This document shows, piece by piece, positions 36,631-49,644 of a DNA stretch of 64,000 bases. The notes beneath the pieces were generated by a model. It was given only the letters and a program-made list of their open reading frames with translations, had not been told where the DNA came from and ran no database searches. Position 1 is the first letter of the stretch; every line of letters begins with the position of its first letter. Origin of the DNA: Gilliamella bombicola (GTDB taxonomy: Bacteria; Pseudomonadota; Gammaproteobacteria; Enterobacterales; Orbaceae). Made by a program: the position numbers and the translations under genes. The stretch lies in NCBI RefSeq assembly GCF_900094945.1, contig NZ_FMAQ01000002.1, forward strand, positions 309,231 to 373,230. Reading direction: 5' to 3'.

Positions 36631-38095
36631 ATGAGCCTGCGCGATAATTAGGTGGCTCTTTGGTAATAAGAACGTCATGGACATGGCTTTCTTTCATGCC
36701 TGCGCCAGTAATACGGTAGAATGTCGACTTTGTACGTAAGTCATTAATTGTTGCGCAACCAGTTAGCCCCATGCAAGATCTTAAGCCCCCCATTTGTTGG
36801 TGAATAATTTCTTTTAGTGGACCTTTATAGGCAATGCGCCCTTCTATGCCTTCTGGTACAAGCTTGTCGGCAGCGTTGTCGGTTTGGAAATAGCGGTCAG
36901 AAGACCCTTTGGCCATTGCACCTAGCGATCCCATTCCACGGTATGATTTATAGGCTCTACCTTGGAATAACTCGATTTCACCTGGGGCTTCTTCGGTACC
37001 GGCAAACATTGAACCAACCATTACACAAGAAGCGCCTGCGGCGATCGCTTTAGCAATATCACCAGAAAAGCGAATTCCACCATCAGCAATAACTGGGATG
37101 TTGTGTTTTTGTGCCACTTCGACCGCATCCATAATAGCGCTAATTTGTGGTACACCAACACCCGTGACAATACGGGTTGTACAAATAGATCCAGGCCCAA
37201 TTCCAACTTTAACCGCGCTAACACCTGCATCAATTAAGGCTTTGGCGCCTTCGGCTGTTGCAATATTGCCACCAATAATTTGTAGATCAGGATAAGCCTT
37301 TCTTGCTTGGCGAATACGCTCTAGTACACCTTCTGAATGGCCGTGTGATGAATCAATTAATAATACATCAACCCCCGCTTCAACTAATGCGGCAATGCGC
37401 TCTTCATTTCCGGCTGCAGCACCAACAGCAGCACCTACACGTAGGCGGCCTTTTTCGTCCTTACAAGCATTAGGTTTTTGTTCCGCTTTGTTATAGTCCT
37501 TGACGGTGATCATGCCTTTTAGGTGGAATCGTGAATCAACCACAAGAACTTTTTCAACACGGTGTTCATGCATTTTTTTCAGTACGATTTCGCGTTGCTC
37601 ACCTTCTTTTACAGTAACTAAACGTTCTTTTGGCGTCATAACAGCTGTAACGGGTAAAGATAAATCAGTTGCAAATCGGACATCACGTGCGGTAATAATT
37701 CCGACTAATTCTTGGCTTTCAGTTACAACAGGAAACCCTGCAAAACCATATTCTTTTGCCAATTCAATTACTTGCCGTATAGTTGAAGTAGGTAAGACAG
37801 ATACCGGATCTTGCACAATACCACTTTCATGCTTCTTAACACGTCTTACGTGATTAGCTTGGTTTTCGATGGACATATTTTTGTGTATAAAACCAATTCC
37901 GCCTTCTTGCGCTAGCGCAATAGCAAGATCAGCTTCAGTAACTGTGTCCATTGCAGCAGATAGCATTGGAATATTGAGCTTTATTGTTCGGGTTAGTTGA
38001 GTGCTAATATCGGCTGTGTTAGGTAATACCGTTGAGTGAGCTGGAACTAACAATACGTCGTCAAACGTGAGGGCTTCTTTAATTATGCGAGACAT
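36629..38095 (-). CDS. guaB: IMP dehydrogenase
   Basis: A 488-residue enzyme that oxidises IMP to XMP, the step before GuaA. The barrel starts [20 protein letters not shown]; two CBS domains lie at about 95-200; the catalytic cysteine loop is [19 protein letters not shown] (about 300), and the flap has [14 protein letters not shown] (about 405). The start at 38095 ([11 protein letters not shown]) matches E. coli; a further ATG five codons upstream is also possible. guaA is not next to it. ubiG lies 114 bp upstream in the same direction. Confidence 0.97.
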   Translation of the reverse strand: MSRIIKEALTFDDVLLVPAHSTVLPNTADISTQLTRTIKLNIPMLSAAMDTVTEADLAIALAQEGGIGFIHKNMSIENQANHVRRVKKHESGIVQDPVSVLPTSTIRQVIELAKEYGFAGFPVVTESQELVGIITARDVRFATDLSLPVTAVMTPKERLVTVKEGEQREIVLKKMHEHRVEKVLVVDSRFHLKGMITVKDYNKAEQKPNACKDEKGRLRVGAAVGAAAGNEERIAALVEAGVDVLLIDSSHGHSEGVLERIRQARKAYPDLQIIGGNIATAEGAKALIDAGVSAVKVGIGPGSICTTRIVTGVGVPQISAIMDAVEVAQKHNIPVIADGGIRFSGDIAKAIAAGASCVMVGSMFAGTEEAPGEIELFQGRAYKSYRGMGSLGAMAKGSSDRYFQTDNAADKLVPEGIEGRIAYKGPLKEIIHQQMGGLRSCMGLTGCATINDLRTKSTFYRITGAGMKESHVHDVLITKEPPNYRAGS

Positions 38096-38209
38096 GACAA
38101 TATTCACCATTGGGTTGGATTGTTGATAAAATATTGCCGAAGCATTTTACTCACTTTTACTATAAAAAACTAGCGATATTTAGTGTTAGATGCGATTTAT
38201 TATCGCAAG

Positions 38210-38911
38210 CTATTTACGATTGGCCATTAAAATGTAGTTAACATCAATATTTGGTCCTAATTGAAATTGGTTTTTTAATAAATGGTATTCCATTCCTATT
38301 ACATCACCAACAATAAGTTCAGCTTGTTCAACAAGTGTCATTAATTCTGATGGGCGAATAAAACGATTAAAGTCGTGCGTACCTTTGGGTACTAAGCGAG
38401 CAATATATTCTGCCCCATAAATTAATAATAATTTGGCTTTATGATTGCGATTGATGGTCGATAAAAACAGTTTGCCTTCGGGTTTAAGTAATGTTGCACA
38501 AGCCTGAATAATCGAAAACGGATCAGGCACGTGTTCTAATAACTCCATACAGGTAATCACATCATAATGCCCTGGGTGTTGTTGTGCATGATCTTCAACC
38601 GTTTGTTTTTGATAATTGATCATAAGGCCATTTTGTTCGGCATGAATTTTGGCAACGCTAAGCGATTCATCTGCAAGATCAATGGCGGTTACATTTGCTC
38701 CCAATTTGGCTAGGCTTTCAGACAAGATCCCACCACCACATCCTACATCAAGTACGGTTTTGTTAGTTAACGATCCACATTTCTGTTGTACATAATCCAC
38801 TCGCAATGGGTTGATTATATGTAGTGGTTTGCATTTGCCATTTGGATTCCACCAATCGGCGGCAAGTTGTGAAAATTTGTCAATTTCGTTTTGGTCTATA
38901 TTTTGTGACAT
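38210..38911 (-). CDS. ubiG: Ubiquinone biosynthesis O-methyltransferase
   Basis: A 233-residue SAM-dependent enzyme that carries out both O-methylations of ubiquinone synthesis. It begins with the family block FSQLAADWWNPNGKCKPLHI, followed by motif I VLDVGCGGGILSESLAKLGA (about 55) and MELLEHVPDP (about 120). Length matches E. coli UbiG (240). It is upstream of guaB and apparently a single-gene unit. Presence implies a quinone-based respiratory chain in addition to fermentation. Confidence 0.96.
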   Translation of the reverse strand: MSQNIDQNEIDKFSQLAADWWNPNGKCKPLHIINPLRVDYVQQKCGSLTNKTVLDVGCGGGILSESLAKLGANVTAIDLADESLSVAKIHAEQNGLMINYQKQTVEDHAQQHPGHYDVITCMELLEHVPDPFSIIQACATLLKPEGKLFLSTINRNHKAKLLLIYGAEYIARLVPKGTHDFNRFIRPSELMTLVEQAELIVGDVIGMEYHLLKNQFQLGPNIDVNYILMANRK

Positions 38912-39202
38912 AATGACTCTTTAGTATCAATAAAATCTAATATCAACTATATGCTATGTGCTTGTGATTATCAATAAATGGCCCTAATTATTCTTGTTTA
39001 TAAAATAGCGACCATTGCAATCATCTTAAAATTAAATATCATATATGTCTATTTAACCTGCTAAATTTTCATACAGATTTAACTAATAACCTGAATAATA
39101 TCTTGTTTATAGGTTTGTTTCATGGCATGATCAAAGGTTTATTAACAAAAAACACTATTCACAACGCTGAATTAAATTAATAAGACTAAAGGAAAAATAT
39201 TA

Positions 39203-40564
39203 ATGAGTACTGGTACTATGAAAAAAAGCCACTCACAATGGAGCTCGCGCATGGGATTTATGCTTGCTGCGGCAGGCTCTGCTGTTGGGTTGGGTAATAT
39301 TTGGAAATTTCCATATATGGCGGGTCAAATGGGCGGTTCTGCATTTGTACTTACCTATTTGCTATTTATGTTTCTTATCGGCTTGCCGATTTTAGTTTTA
39401 GAATGGCTAATTGGCCGTCGTGGGCAAAAAAACCCAATCCATACAATGGAAGATGTCGCAGTTGCAGAAGGCCATTCAAAATCTTGGCGCTGGGTCGGTA
39501 TTATTGGTGTAGTAGGTTCTTTTTTAATCCTATCATTTTATAGCGTTATTGGCGGTTGGGCGACCGATTATATTTTTATAGCAGCTAAAGGCTCATTTGA
39601 TGGAGCAAGTGGTGCAGTTACTCAACAAATTTTTGATGATTTCCGTGGTAACGTAAGCCATTTATTGACTTGGCATACCATATTTATGGCCATCACTGCA
39701 CTTATCGTTGCCTTAGGTGTTGGTGCAGGTTTAGAGCGTGCTTGTAAGCTAATGATGCCAGGATTAGGTATTTTATTATTAATTCTTGTTGGCTATGCGG
39801 CCTATGCTAGCGGTCCATCTTTTGGTGTTGCATGTGAATTTTTATTTTCACCTAATTGGTCAGCGTTAAATGGCACGGCTATTTTAGCGGCATTAGGTCA
39901 TGCATTCTTTAGTTTATCGTTAGGTATGGGTATTATGATGGCATATGGTTCATACCTAGGACAAGACGTCAACTTATTGTCAACTGCGCGTACAGTTGTA
40001 ATATTAGACGTTATTGTTGCCGTATTATCTGGTTTAGCTATTTTCCCTTTAGTTTTTGCTAACGGTTTACCTCCAGCAGTAGGAGAAGGCCTTATTTTCG
40101 TTACACTACCAATAGCATTTGGTAACATGGCTGGTGGTGCGATTTTAGGTATATTGTTCTTTATCTTCTTAACTTTTGCGGCATTAACGTCTTCTATTTC
40201 GTTACTTGAACCAACCGTTGAATTATTAGAAGAAAAAACTCCACTAGGCAGAAAAGCAGCAACGATCACAAGTAGTATCGTCATTTGGGCTTTAGGTATT
40301 GCTTGTTTGTTATCCTTTAACTTATGGTCCGATGTTAAACTCTTTGATAAACACATTTTTGATTTATTAGACTATTTAACAAGTAAAATCATGTTACCAG
40401 TGACTGGATTAGGCACTGTGATATTTGGTGCTTGGATGATGAATCAAAAACGCATCCGCTCAGAGTTAAATTTAAGTCCTTTCTGGTTTGGTGTTTGGAC
40501 TTTATTATCACGATTCGTAATTCCTGTTGCGGTAATTTTTATTCTTGTTTACGGGTTAATGTAA
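39203..40564 (+). CDS. Sodium-dependent transporter, NSS/SNF family
   Basis: A 453-residue inner-membrane symporter with 11-12 segments. The first segments carry the family signature SRMGFMLAAAGSAVGLGNIW followed by KFPY (about 12-35), where the unwound helix binds sodium and substrate. Later conserved parts are FFSLSLGMGIMMAYGSYL (about 235) and ALTSSISLLEPTVE (about 328). Bacterial members import amino acids such as tryptophan, tyrosine or leucine; the substrate cannot be told here. Ribosome site AAAGGAAAA lies before the ATG. A strong terminator follows. Confidence 0.9.
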   Translation: MSTGTMKKSHSQWSSRMGFMLAAAGSAVGLGNIWKFPYMAGQMGGSAFVLTYLLFMFLIGLPILVLEWLIGRRGQKNPIHTMEDVAVAEGHSKSWRWVGIIGVVGSFLILSFYSVIGGWATDYIFIAAKGSFDGASGAVTQQIFDDFRGNVSHLLTWHTIFMAITALIVALGVGAGLERACKLMMPGLGILLLILVGYAAYASGPSFGVACEFLFSPNWSALNGTAILAALGHAFFSLSLGMGIMMAYGSYLGQDVNLLSTARTVVILDVIVAVLSGLAIFPLVFANGLPPAVGEGLIFVTLPIAFGNMAGGAILGILFFIFLTFAALTSSISLLEPTVELLEEKTPLGRKAATITSSIVIWALGIACLLSFNLWSDVKLFDKHIFDLLDYLTSKIMLPVTGLGTVIFGAWMMNQKRIRSELNLSPFWFGVWTLLSRFVIPVAVIFILVYGLM

Positions 40565-40903
40565 TTGTAATTTAGTGTAACGTGTTTTTTTAGTTTAAAG
40601 CCTTGATTCATTCAAGGCTTTTTTTACCCTATTTTTGCGGCAGTTTTAGTTAAGTTTATTAACAAAAAATAACCAAACAATGTGTAAGAGATAAATTAAT
40701 TTTCCCATTTCTATTGAAATCTTTTTTTTTATTCCCATATAGCAATACATCAATAAATCAAACCATTATGTTAATTTTATTCGGTTAATACTAACTGATA
40801 ATGTACTAAGTAGACAGCGTAAAATAATAAAAGTTGTTATAGAAAATTTATTTTTGTCGTTAGAATTAATTGAAATAGCTAAATATAATAGAGGTACTAG
40901 TCA
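40565..40903 (+). promoter_or_regulatory. Terminator plus sigma-32-type promoter region of htpG
   Basis: 339 bases without a gene. A terminator (AAAGCCTTGA/TCAAGGCTTT, 5-base loop, T run; 40597-40625) ends the transporter transcript. At 40714-40719 TTGAAA is followed 14 bp later by CCCATAT (40734-40740), which fits the heat-shock sigma-32 consensus (TTGAAA, 13-15 bp, CCCCAT-T). This agrees with htpG being a heat-shock gene. Confidence 0.75.
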
Positions 40904-42778
40904 ATGAGTAAGCAAGGCACTGAAACGCGTGGATTTCAATCCGAAGTTAAACAAATTCTACATTTAATGATTCACTCTTTATATTCAAATAAAGAGATTT
41001 TTTTAAGAGAGCTTATTTCTAACGCATCTGATGCGGCCGATAAACTCCGCTTTAAAGCACTTGAAAATCCAGATCTATATGCTGGTGATGGTGAACTTGG
41101 TGTGCGTATTTCGGCCAATAAAGAAGCCGGCACTTTAACGATTGCCGATAACGGTATTGGGATGACACGTGATGAGGTGATTGAAAACTTAGGTACAATT
41201 GCTAAATCAGGCACTAAAGCATTTTTAGAATCGATTGGTAGTGATCAGGCTAAAGATAGTCAATTAATTGGTCAGTTTGGTGTAGGTTTTTATTCTGCTT
41301 TTATTGTCGCCGATAAAGTTACTGTTAGAACACGCGCAGCCACAGCAAAAGCTGACGAAGCGGTTAAGTGGGAGTCAGCGGGTGAAGGTGAATATACAAT
41401 ATCTGACGATAATAAAGAAACTCGTGGTACCGAAATCACTTTACACTTAAAAGAAGACGAAAAAGAGTTTTTAGATGATTGGCGTTTGCGTTCTATCATT
41501 AGCAAATATTCTGATCATATTTCACTTCCTGTTGAAGTACAAACCACTGACGAAGAGAGCAAAGAAGTTAAGTGGGAAAAAGTCAACAAAGCCCAAGCAC
41601 TTTGGACACGTAGCAAATCAGAAGTCACTGATGAAGAATACAAAGAATTTTATAAACACTTGTCACACGATTTTGCTGACCCATTAAGCTGGAGCCATAA
41701 TCGTGTAGAAGGAAAACAAGAATACACTAGTCTACTTTACATCCCTGCAAAAGCACCTTGGGATATGTGGAATCGCGATAATAAACACGGTCTAAAACTG
41801 TATGTACAACGCGTGTTTATTATGGATGATGCTGAACAATTTATGCCAAACTATTTACGTTTTGTTAAAGGCTTAATTGATTCAAATGATCTACCATTAA
41901 ACGTATCGCGCGAAATTTTGCAAGACAACAAAATCACCCAAAACTTGCGTAATGCATGTACTAAACGTGTATTACAAATGCTTGAAAAACTTGCTAAAGA
42001 CGACAAAGAACAATATCAACAGTTCTGGAATGAGTTTGGTTTAGTATTAAAAGAAGGTACTGGTGAAGACTTTGCCAACCGTGAAACAATTGCTAAATTA
42101 CTTCGTTTTACGTCAACTCATACTGATAGCGATGCGCAAACTGTTGCGTTAGATGATTACATTAGCCGTATGCAAGAAGGTCAAGAAAAGATCTACTATA
42201 TTACCGCTGACAGCTATGGTGCCGCTAAAAATAGCCCTCATCTTGAGCTATTCCGTAAAAAAGGCATTGAAGTATTATTATTGTCCGATCGTATTGATGA
42301 ATGGATGATGAGCAATTTAACTGAATTTGATGGCAAACAGTTCCAATCTATTAGTAAATCAGACGAATCAATCGAAAAACTTGCCGATCAAGATAGTGAA
42401 GAGCAAAAACAAGTTGAAAAAGAACTTGAACCATTTATTGAACGAGTCAAAACCGCATTAGGCGATAAGGTGAAAGACGTTAAATTAACTCATCGGTTAA
42501 CTGATACACCAGCAATTGTCACCACAGCTGCTGACGAAATGAGTACACAAATGGCTAAATTGTTTGCAGCAGCAGGTCAGAAAGCGCCGGAAATCAAATA
42601 CACGTTTGAAATCAATCCAGATCATAAATTGGTTAAACGTATTGCCGATACACAAGATGAAAGCGCATTTAACGATTGGGTTGAACTATTACTTGATCAA
42701 GCTTTACTTGCTGAAAAAGGCTCGCTTAGCGATCCAAGCAAATTTATTCAAACCATGAATAAATTATTAGCGCAATAA
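40904..42778 (+). CDS. htpG: Molecular chaperone HtpG (Hsp90)
   Basis: A 624-residue ATP-dependent chaperone. The GHKL ATP-binding domain (1-215) shows [17 protein letters not shown] (about 33), [20 protein letters not shown] (about 77) and [17 protein letters not shown] (about 124). The middle domain has the catalytic arginine region [20 protein letters not shown] (about 340), and the C-terminal dimerisation domain follows from about 510. Full length for bacterial Hsp90. A sigma-32-type promoter lies about 160 bp upstream, and a terminator follows the stop. Confidence 0.98.
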   Translation: MSKQGTETRGFQSEVKQILHLMIHSLYSNKEIFLRELISNASDAADKLRFKALENPDLYAGDGELGVRISANKEAGTLTIADNGIGMTRDEVIENLGTIAKSGTKAFLESIGSDQAKDSQLIGQFGVGFYSAFIVADKVTVRTRAATAKADEAVKWESAGEGEYTISDDNKETRGTEITLHLKEDEKEFLDDWRLRSIISKYSDHISLPVEVQTTDEESKEVKWEKVNKAQALWTRSKSEVTDEEYKEFYKHLSHDFADPLSWSHNRVEGKQEYTSLLYIPAKAPWDMWNRDNKHGLKLYVQRVFIMDDAEQFMPNYLRFVKGLIDSNDLPLNVSREILQDNKITQNLRNACTKRVLQMLEKLAKDDKEQYQQFWNEFGLVLKEGTGEDFANRETIAKLLRFTSTHTDSDAQTVALDDYISRMQEGQEKIYYITADSYGAAKNSPHLELFRKKGIEVLLLSDRIDEWMMSNLTEFDGKQFQSISKSDESIEKLADQDSEEQKQVEKELEPFIERVKTALGDKVKDVKLTHRLTDTPAIVTTAADEMSTQMAKLFAAAGQKAPEIKYTFEINPDHKLVKRIADTQDESAFNDWVELLLDQALLAEKGSLSDPSKFIQTMNKLLAQ

Positions 42779-42800
42779 TTAAGCTAAATATCAAAATATT

Positions 42801-42832
42801 ACCCGATACGCTTAGTCGATCGGGTTTTTTTT
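42801..42832 (+). terminator. Terminator of htpG
   Basis: ACCCGAT / ATCGGGT arms with an 11-base loop and eight T, 22 bp after the stop codon. Confidence 0.88.
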
Positions 42833-42961
42833 GTAATATTGGGTATTTGTCAATAACTGATCTAGCAAAAGTATGATACTTATCACACTTTTTTATATTT
42901 CTGCTTTCTATTTTTTGAGTGCGATTGATAATAGCTTATCTAAAAAGTTAGATTAAATATA

Positions 42962-43804
42962 ATGAAAGTTCATAAAATACTAAATAATAACGTTGTTGTG
43001 ACAATCGATGAAAAAGGGAAAGAGCTTATTCTTACTGGCCGTGGCATCGGTTTTAAAAAACGCGAAGGCGATTTAATTGATTCAAATCTTATCGAAAAAA
43101 AGTTTTCACTAGAAAACAAAGACACAGCATTCAAATTTACCGAGTTACTGTCGCAGATCCCACTTGAGATATTAACCACGTCTGAAATTATTATTAATCA
43201 TGCGAAACAATTTATTGAAGGTGAATTACAAGATAGTATCTATATTTCGTTAACCGATCATATTCATTGGGCTATTGAACGCCATAAGCATGGTTTTGAT
43301 ATTCCTAATGGTTTTTTGTGGGAAATCAAAAAATTCTATCCTAAAGAATTTAAAATTGGTTTATATGCTCTATCGGTAATTAAAGAACGCCTAAACGTAG
43401 AACTGCCAGAAGACGAAGCAGGTTACATCACATTCCATATAATTAATGCACAACTTAATGGCACTATGCCTAATATTGTTAATATGACAAAAATCATGCG
43501 CGAAATACTCAATATCGTAAAATACCATTTTAACTTTGAATATGATGAAAACTGCCTATCTTATCAGCGCTTTGTCACTCATTTAAAATTTTTTGCACAC
43601 CGTATACTAAATCAACAATCCCAACCACAACAAGATGCTTCTTTGTATGAAATTATCCGCCAAAAATACAAAAAAGCCTATTTATGTACTAAGCAAATTG
43701 ATCTGCATTTGATACATCAATATCAGCACCCGCTTTCTGATGATGAAAGTCTGTATTTAACCATTCATATTGAGCGACTGCGTACGGAACTTAAAAATTC
43801 ATAA
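42962..43804 (+). CDS. BglG/LicT-family transcription antiterminator
   Basis: A 280-residue RNA-binding regulator of a beta-glucoside PTS. The N-terminal CAT domain (1-58: KVHKILNNNVVVTIDEKGKE and GRGIGFKKREGD) binds the RAT hairpin. Two PRD domains follow (about 65-170 and 172-280) with phosphorylatable histidines in SLTDHIHWAIERHKHG, AGYITFHIINAQ, KFFAHRIL and YLTIHIERL. It precedes bglF, with a RAT/terminator pair in the gap, so it probably lets RNA polymerase read into bglF-bglA when sugar is transported. No RAT was seen before this gene itself. Confidence 0.94.
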   Translation: MKVHKILNNNVVVTIDEKGKELILTGRGIGFKKREGDLIDSNLIEKKFSLENKDTAFKFTELLSQIPLEILTTSEIIINHAKQFIEGELQDSIYISLTDHIHWAIERHKHGFDIPNGFLWEIKKFYPKEFKIGLYALSVIKERLNVELPEDEAGYITFHIINAQLNGTMPNIVNMTKIMREILNIVKYHFNFEYDENCLSYQRFVTHLKFFAHRILNQQSQPQQDASLYEIIRQKYKKAYLCTKQIDLHLIHQYQHPLSDDESLYLTIHIERLRTELKNS

Positions 43805-43820
43805 TGTGAGGTAAATCACA
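43805..43820 (+). promoter_or_regulatory. CRP-binding site before bglF
   Basis: TGTGAGGTAAATCACA is a perfect TGTGA-N6-TCACA site directly after the antiterminator gene. An extended -10 (TGCTAGTCT, 43867-43875) lies about 60 bp downstream, so a CRP-dependent start of the bglF transcript is likely. Confidence 0.75.
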
Positions 43821-43889
43821 TTTTTGTGATCATTATTATAGAAGTCTTATCTATTCTGTAAATTTGTGCTAGTCTAAAAATCACTGAGT

Positions 43890-43968
43890 GGATTGTTACT
43901 GCAAAGTTAAAAACGTTTACTTTGCAAGCAAAACCTAGACCCAAAGCTTGGGGTCTAGGTTTTTTTTT
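43890..43968 (+). promoter_or_regulatory. RAT antiterminator with overlapping terminator
   Basis: The ribonucleic antiterminator runs 43890-43935: GGATTGTTACTGC, a loop, then GCAAGCAAAACC, almost the E. coli bgl RAT. It overlaps the terminator ACCTAGACCC / GGGTCTAGGT with eight T (43933-43968). The two structures exclude each other, the classic LicT/BglG switch. It controls bglF-bglA and probably the genes after them. Confidence 0.93.
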
Positions 43969-43985
43969 GTCAAAAATAAGGATAA

Positions 43986-47294
<3,309 letters not shown>

Positions 47295-47402
47295 TCAGAT
47301 AATTTAAGGGGGAATGATGATAACTAATTCCCCTATTATCCTAAAATAAATTTTACAAAATGAGTGTGCCCTACTAACCGTTAGCCACTCAAGGAATATA
47401 AC

Positions 47403-48215
47403 ATGAAGAAAAAAACAATAAAAACGTTACTAACCAGTACGTTAATCATTATTACAGCTTTACTAACCAGTTGTGCCCACTCGCCATCTAAAGCAAAAGA
47501 CAACAAGGCTGATGGTGATATAACAATCTACTTTGCTCGCCATGGTAAAACCTTATTTAATACCTATGATTTAGTACAAGGTTGGGCCGATTCGCCGCTT
47601 ACAGATCAAGGTATTGAACTTGCACACTATCTTGGCGAAGGATTAAAAGATATCCAGTTTGATGCTTATTATACAAGTGATGCAGGGCGACAACGCGAAA
47701 CCATGCAAGAGCTTCTTAAACAAAAAGGTGTTAAGGATTATAAAATTCGTGAACTTAAAGAATTACGTGAAGTATTTTTTGGCGGTTTTGAAGGTGGACC
47801 AAATAAAAAAATGGTTCGTGCTAGCATGAAACTAGCAGGATATAACTCTGTCGATGCGTTTTATAAAAATTACCAAGCTGGCAACCTAACTATAGATGTA
47901 ATGATAAATTCAATTGCCAAAGCAGATCCCAAACACCAAGCAGAAAGTTACCAACAAGTGAAGGCAAGAACACAAGATGCGTTAAAAACCATCATCCAAA
48001 ATGCACAACATAATCATGAAAAAACTATTCTCGCTATTTCATCTGGAATGTCAATGCAAGCGATGATTTATGATCTTACTGACAACAAAGATAAAAATAA
48101 ACCGCTATCAAATGCAACAGTTGTTAAAATTACCTATAAAAATGGTCAATATAACGTGAGTGAAATTGGTAACATGACATATGTCAATAAAGGCAAAGCT
48201 GCATTAAACAAATAA
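47403..48215 (+). CDS. Histidine-phosphatase-fold lipoprotein lacking the second catalytic histidine
   Basis: 270 residues. The N-terminal signal ends in a lipobox-like LLTSC, so it is probably a lipoprotein. The phosphoglycerate-mutase-like domain starts ITIYFARHGKTLFN (RHG motif, about residue 46), with the second arginine in TSDAGRQRETM. The usual late SHG motif is replaced by SSG in LAISSGMSMQAM, so the second catalytic histidine is missing. The paralogue two genes on keeps it. This copy may be inactive or act as a binding protein. It lies 108 bp after the beta-glucosidase and is probably in the same transcript. Confidence 0.8.
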   Translation: MKKKTIKTLLTSTLIIITALLTSCAHSPSKAKDNKADGDITIYFARHGKTLFNTYDLVQGWADSPLTDQGIELAHYLGEGLKDIQFDAYYTSDAGRQRETMQELLKQKGVKDYKIRELKELREVFFGGFEGGPNKKMVRASMKLAGYNSVDAFYKNYQAGNLTIDVMINSIAKADPKHQAESYQQVKARTQDALKTIIQNAQHNHEKTILAISSGMSMQAMIYDLTDNKDKNKPLSNATVVKITYKNGQYNVSEIGNMTYVNKGKAALNK

Positions 48216-48299
48216 AAATATAATCCATACATAATGGAATTCACTAGATAAAAAATTAATTTTAATTTTTTATTTAAACATAAGTTAGGAAATACAATA

Positions 48300-49631
48300 A
48301 TGAAAGTAAAATATCTCACACTTGCATTGCTGAGTCTGTCAACTTGTTCGGCTCTAGCGGCTCAAGTGAATAATGATTCAGCCTTATATAATGCCTTTTT
48401 CACAGATTCTAAATTTGATTTTTCTACACGTAATCATTGGAAATATTTAAAAGAAAATGCAGCCCAACCCAAAGAAGTACACAGTGCTTGGGGGCAAGTA
48501 TTTAGTTTTGATTATAAGTCTGGCTATCTATTTGATACTATTGGATTTGATATTACCTATGATAACGTAATAAAATTGGGAGCCAGTGATTACTTTGCAT
48601 CCCGTAACTTACTTTATAATGATGGTAAAGGATATAACAAACACAACGCTCAAGGCTTTAATAAATTTACCCAACGTTATGCAAAAATTAAACTAGGAAA
48701 CGACGACTTCAATTTAAAGGGTAAAGCAGGCTGGCATAGTTTGAAAGACTTTGGAATAATAAGTTCCGCTAAACATCTTACTCGCCATAGCTATCTTGGT
48801 TATAGTGGTACACTAAAATATGATAACATCTACTTTTCATTAGCCTATATCGATAGTACCCTTCCTCGAGAATCTGCTAAAAAATTACATTTTTTAACGG
48901 CCGATCGTAAAAAAGTCATCGATAACATTTCAACTGCTGAAATCGCTTATAAAGATAAAGATCTAACTTTGGATTATTCTTATGGTGTTGCTAAAGATTA
49001 CCTAAGGCGCCACGTAGTTGAATTATCCTATAAACCAATGCAAAAATTGATTTTAGGCGGGCAATTCTATGGAAGCTATGCACTTGACAATTATGACGCC
49101 ATGAAACAAAACAAAAAAGAGTTTGAAGATCATGCATGGCATTATGCAACTGATGTCGAATGGAAAGAAGATGACTGGAGCGTCAAACTTGGCTTAGCTT
49201 ACACTGATGCTAACAAACACAATGCGATCGGATATTATAACCGGCATTTAGGTAAAAACACCCGAGGTCGCTTTAATGGGTTAGCCGCGGCAGGTGCTGA
49301 CTATATGCGTGATGGAGAACTTGTCTTCACCAGTGTACTAACTTATGATTTTGTCAAAGATAACAGCACTGGATTATATATGAACTATGGTGAATTTAAT
49401 TACAAACATGACACACTAAAAAATGGCGAAATAAATGTTTTCGACATATGGAAACCAACCAGCGGTGCATTTAAAAACCTGTCTATTTTATCTAAAGTAG
49501 GTTATGGATGGTCTTACAAAACCACCAGCGGATCAGATATTACACCAAAACTCGATAAACATGGAAAAGCCCAACGCTCACCAACACTTTCTGCAGAAAC
49601 TGTTATTGATTACCGATTTAACTTGTTATAA
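48300..49631 (+). CDS. Outer-membrane porin, OprD-like family
   Basis: A 443-residue protein with a signal peptide (MKVKYLTLALLSLSTCSALA, cut before AQVNN). The mature part begins with a short soluble stretch and then alternates strands rich in Tyr, Gly and Asp, ending in a strand VIDYRFNLL, where Leu rather than Phe is the last residue. The pattern SAWGQVFSFDYKSGYLFDTI near 62 resembles OprD/ChiP-type substrate-specific channels. It sits between two secreted histidine-phosphatase-fold genes, following the beta-glucoside operon, so it probably admits beta-glucosides or their phosphorylated forms. Family assignment is moderately sure. Confidence 0.75.
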   Translation: MKVKYLTLALLSLSTCSALAAQVNNDSALYNAFFTDSKFDFSTRNHWKYLKENAAQPKEVHSAWGQVFSFDYKSGYLFDTIGFDITYDNVIKLGASDYFASRNLLYNDGKGYNKHNAQGFNKFTQRYAKIKLGNDDFNLKGKAGWHSLKDFGIISSAKHLTRHSYLGYSGTLKYDNIYFSLAYIDSTLPRESAKKLHFLTADRKKVIDNISTAEIAYKDKDLTLDYSYGVAKDYLRRHVVELSYKPMQKLILGGQFYGSYALDNYDAMKQNKKEFEDHAWHYATDVEWKEDDWSVKLGLAYTDANKHNAIGYYNRHLGKNTRGRFNGLAAAGADYMRDGELVFTSVLTYDFVKDNSTGLYMNYGEFNYKHDTLKNGEINVFDIWKPTSGAFKNLSILSKVGYGWSYKTTSGSDITPKLDKHGKAQRSPTLSAETVIDYRFNLL

Positions 49632-49644
49632 ATAAGGATAAAAC

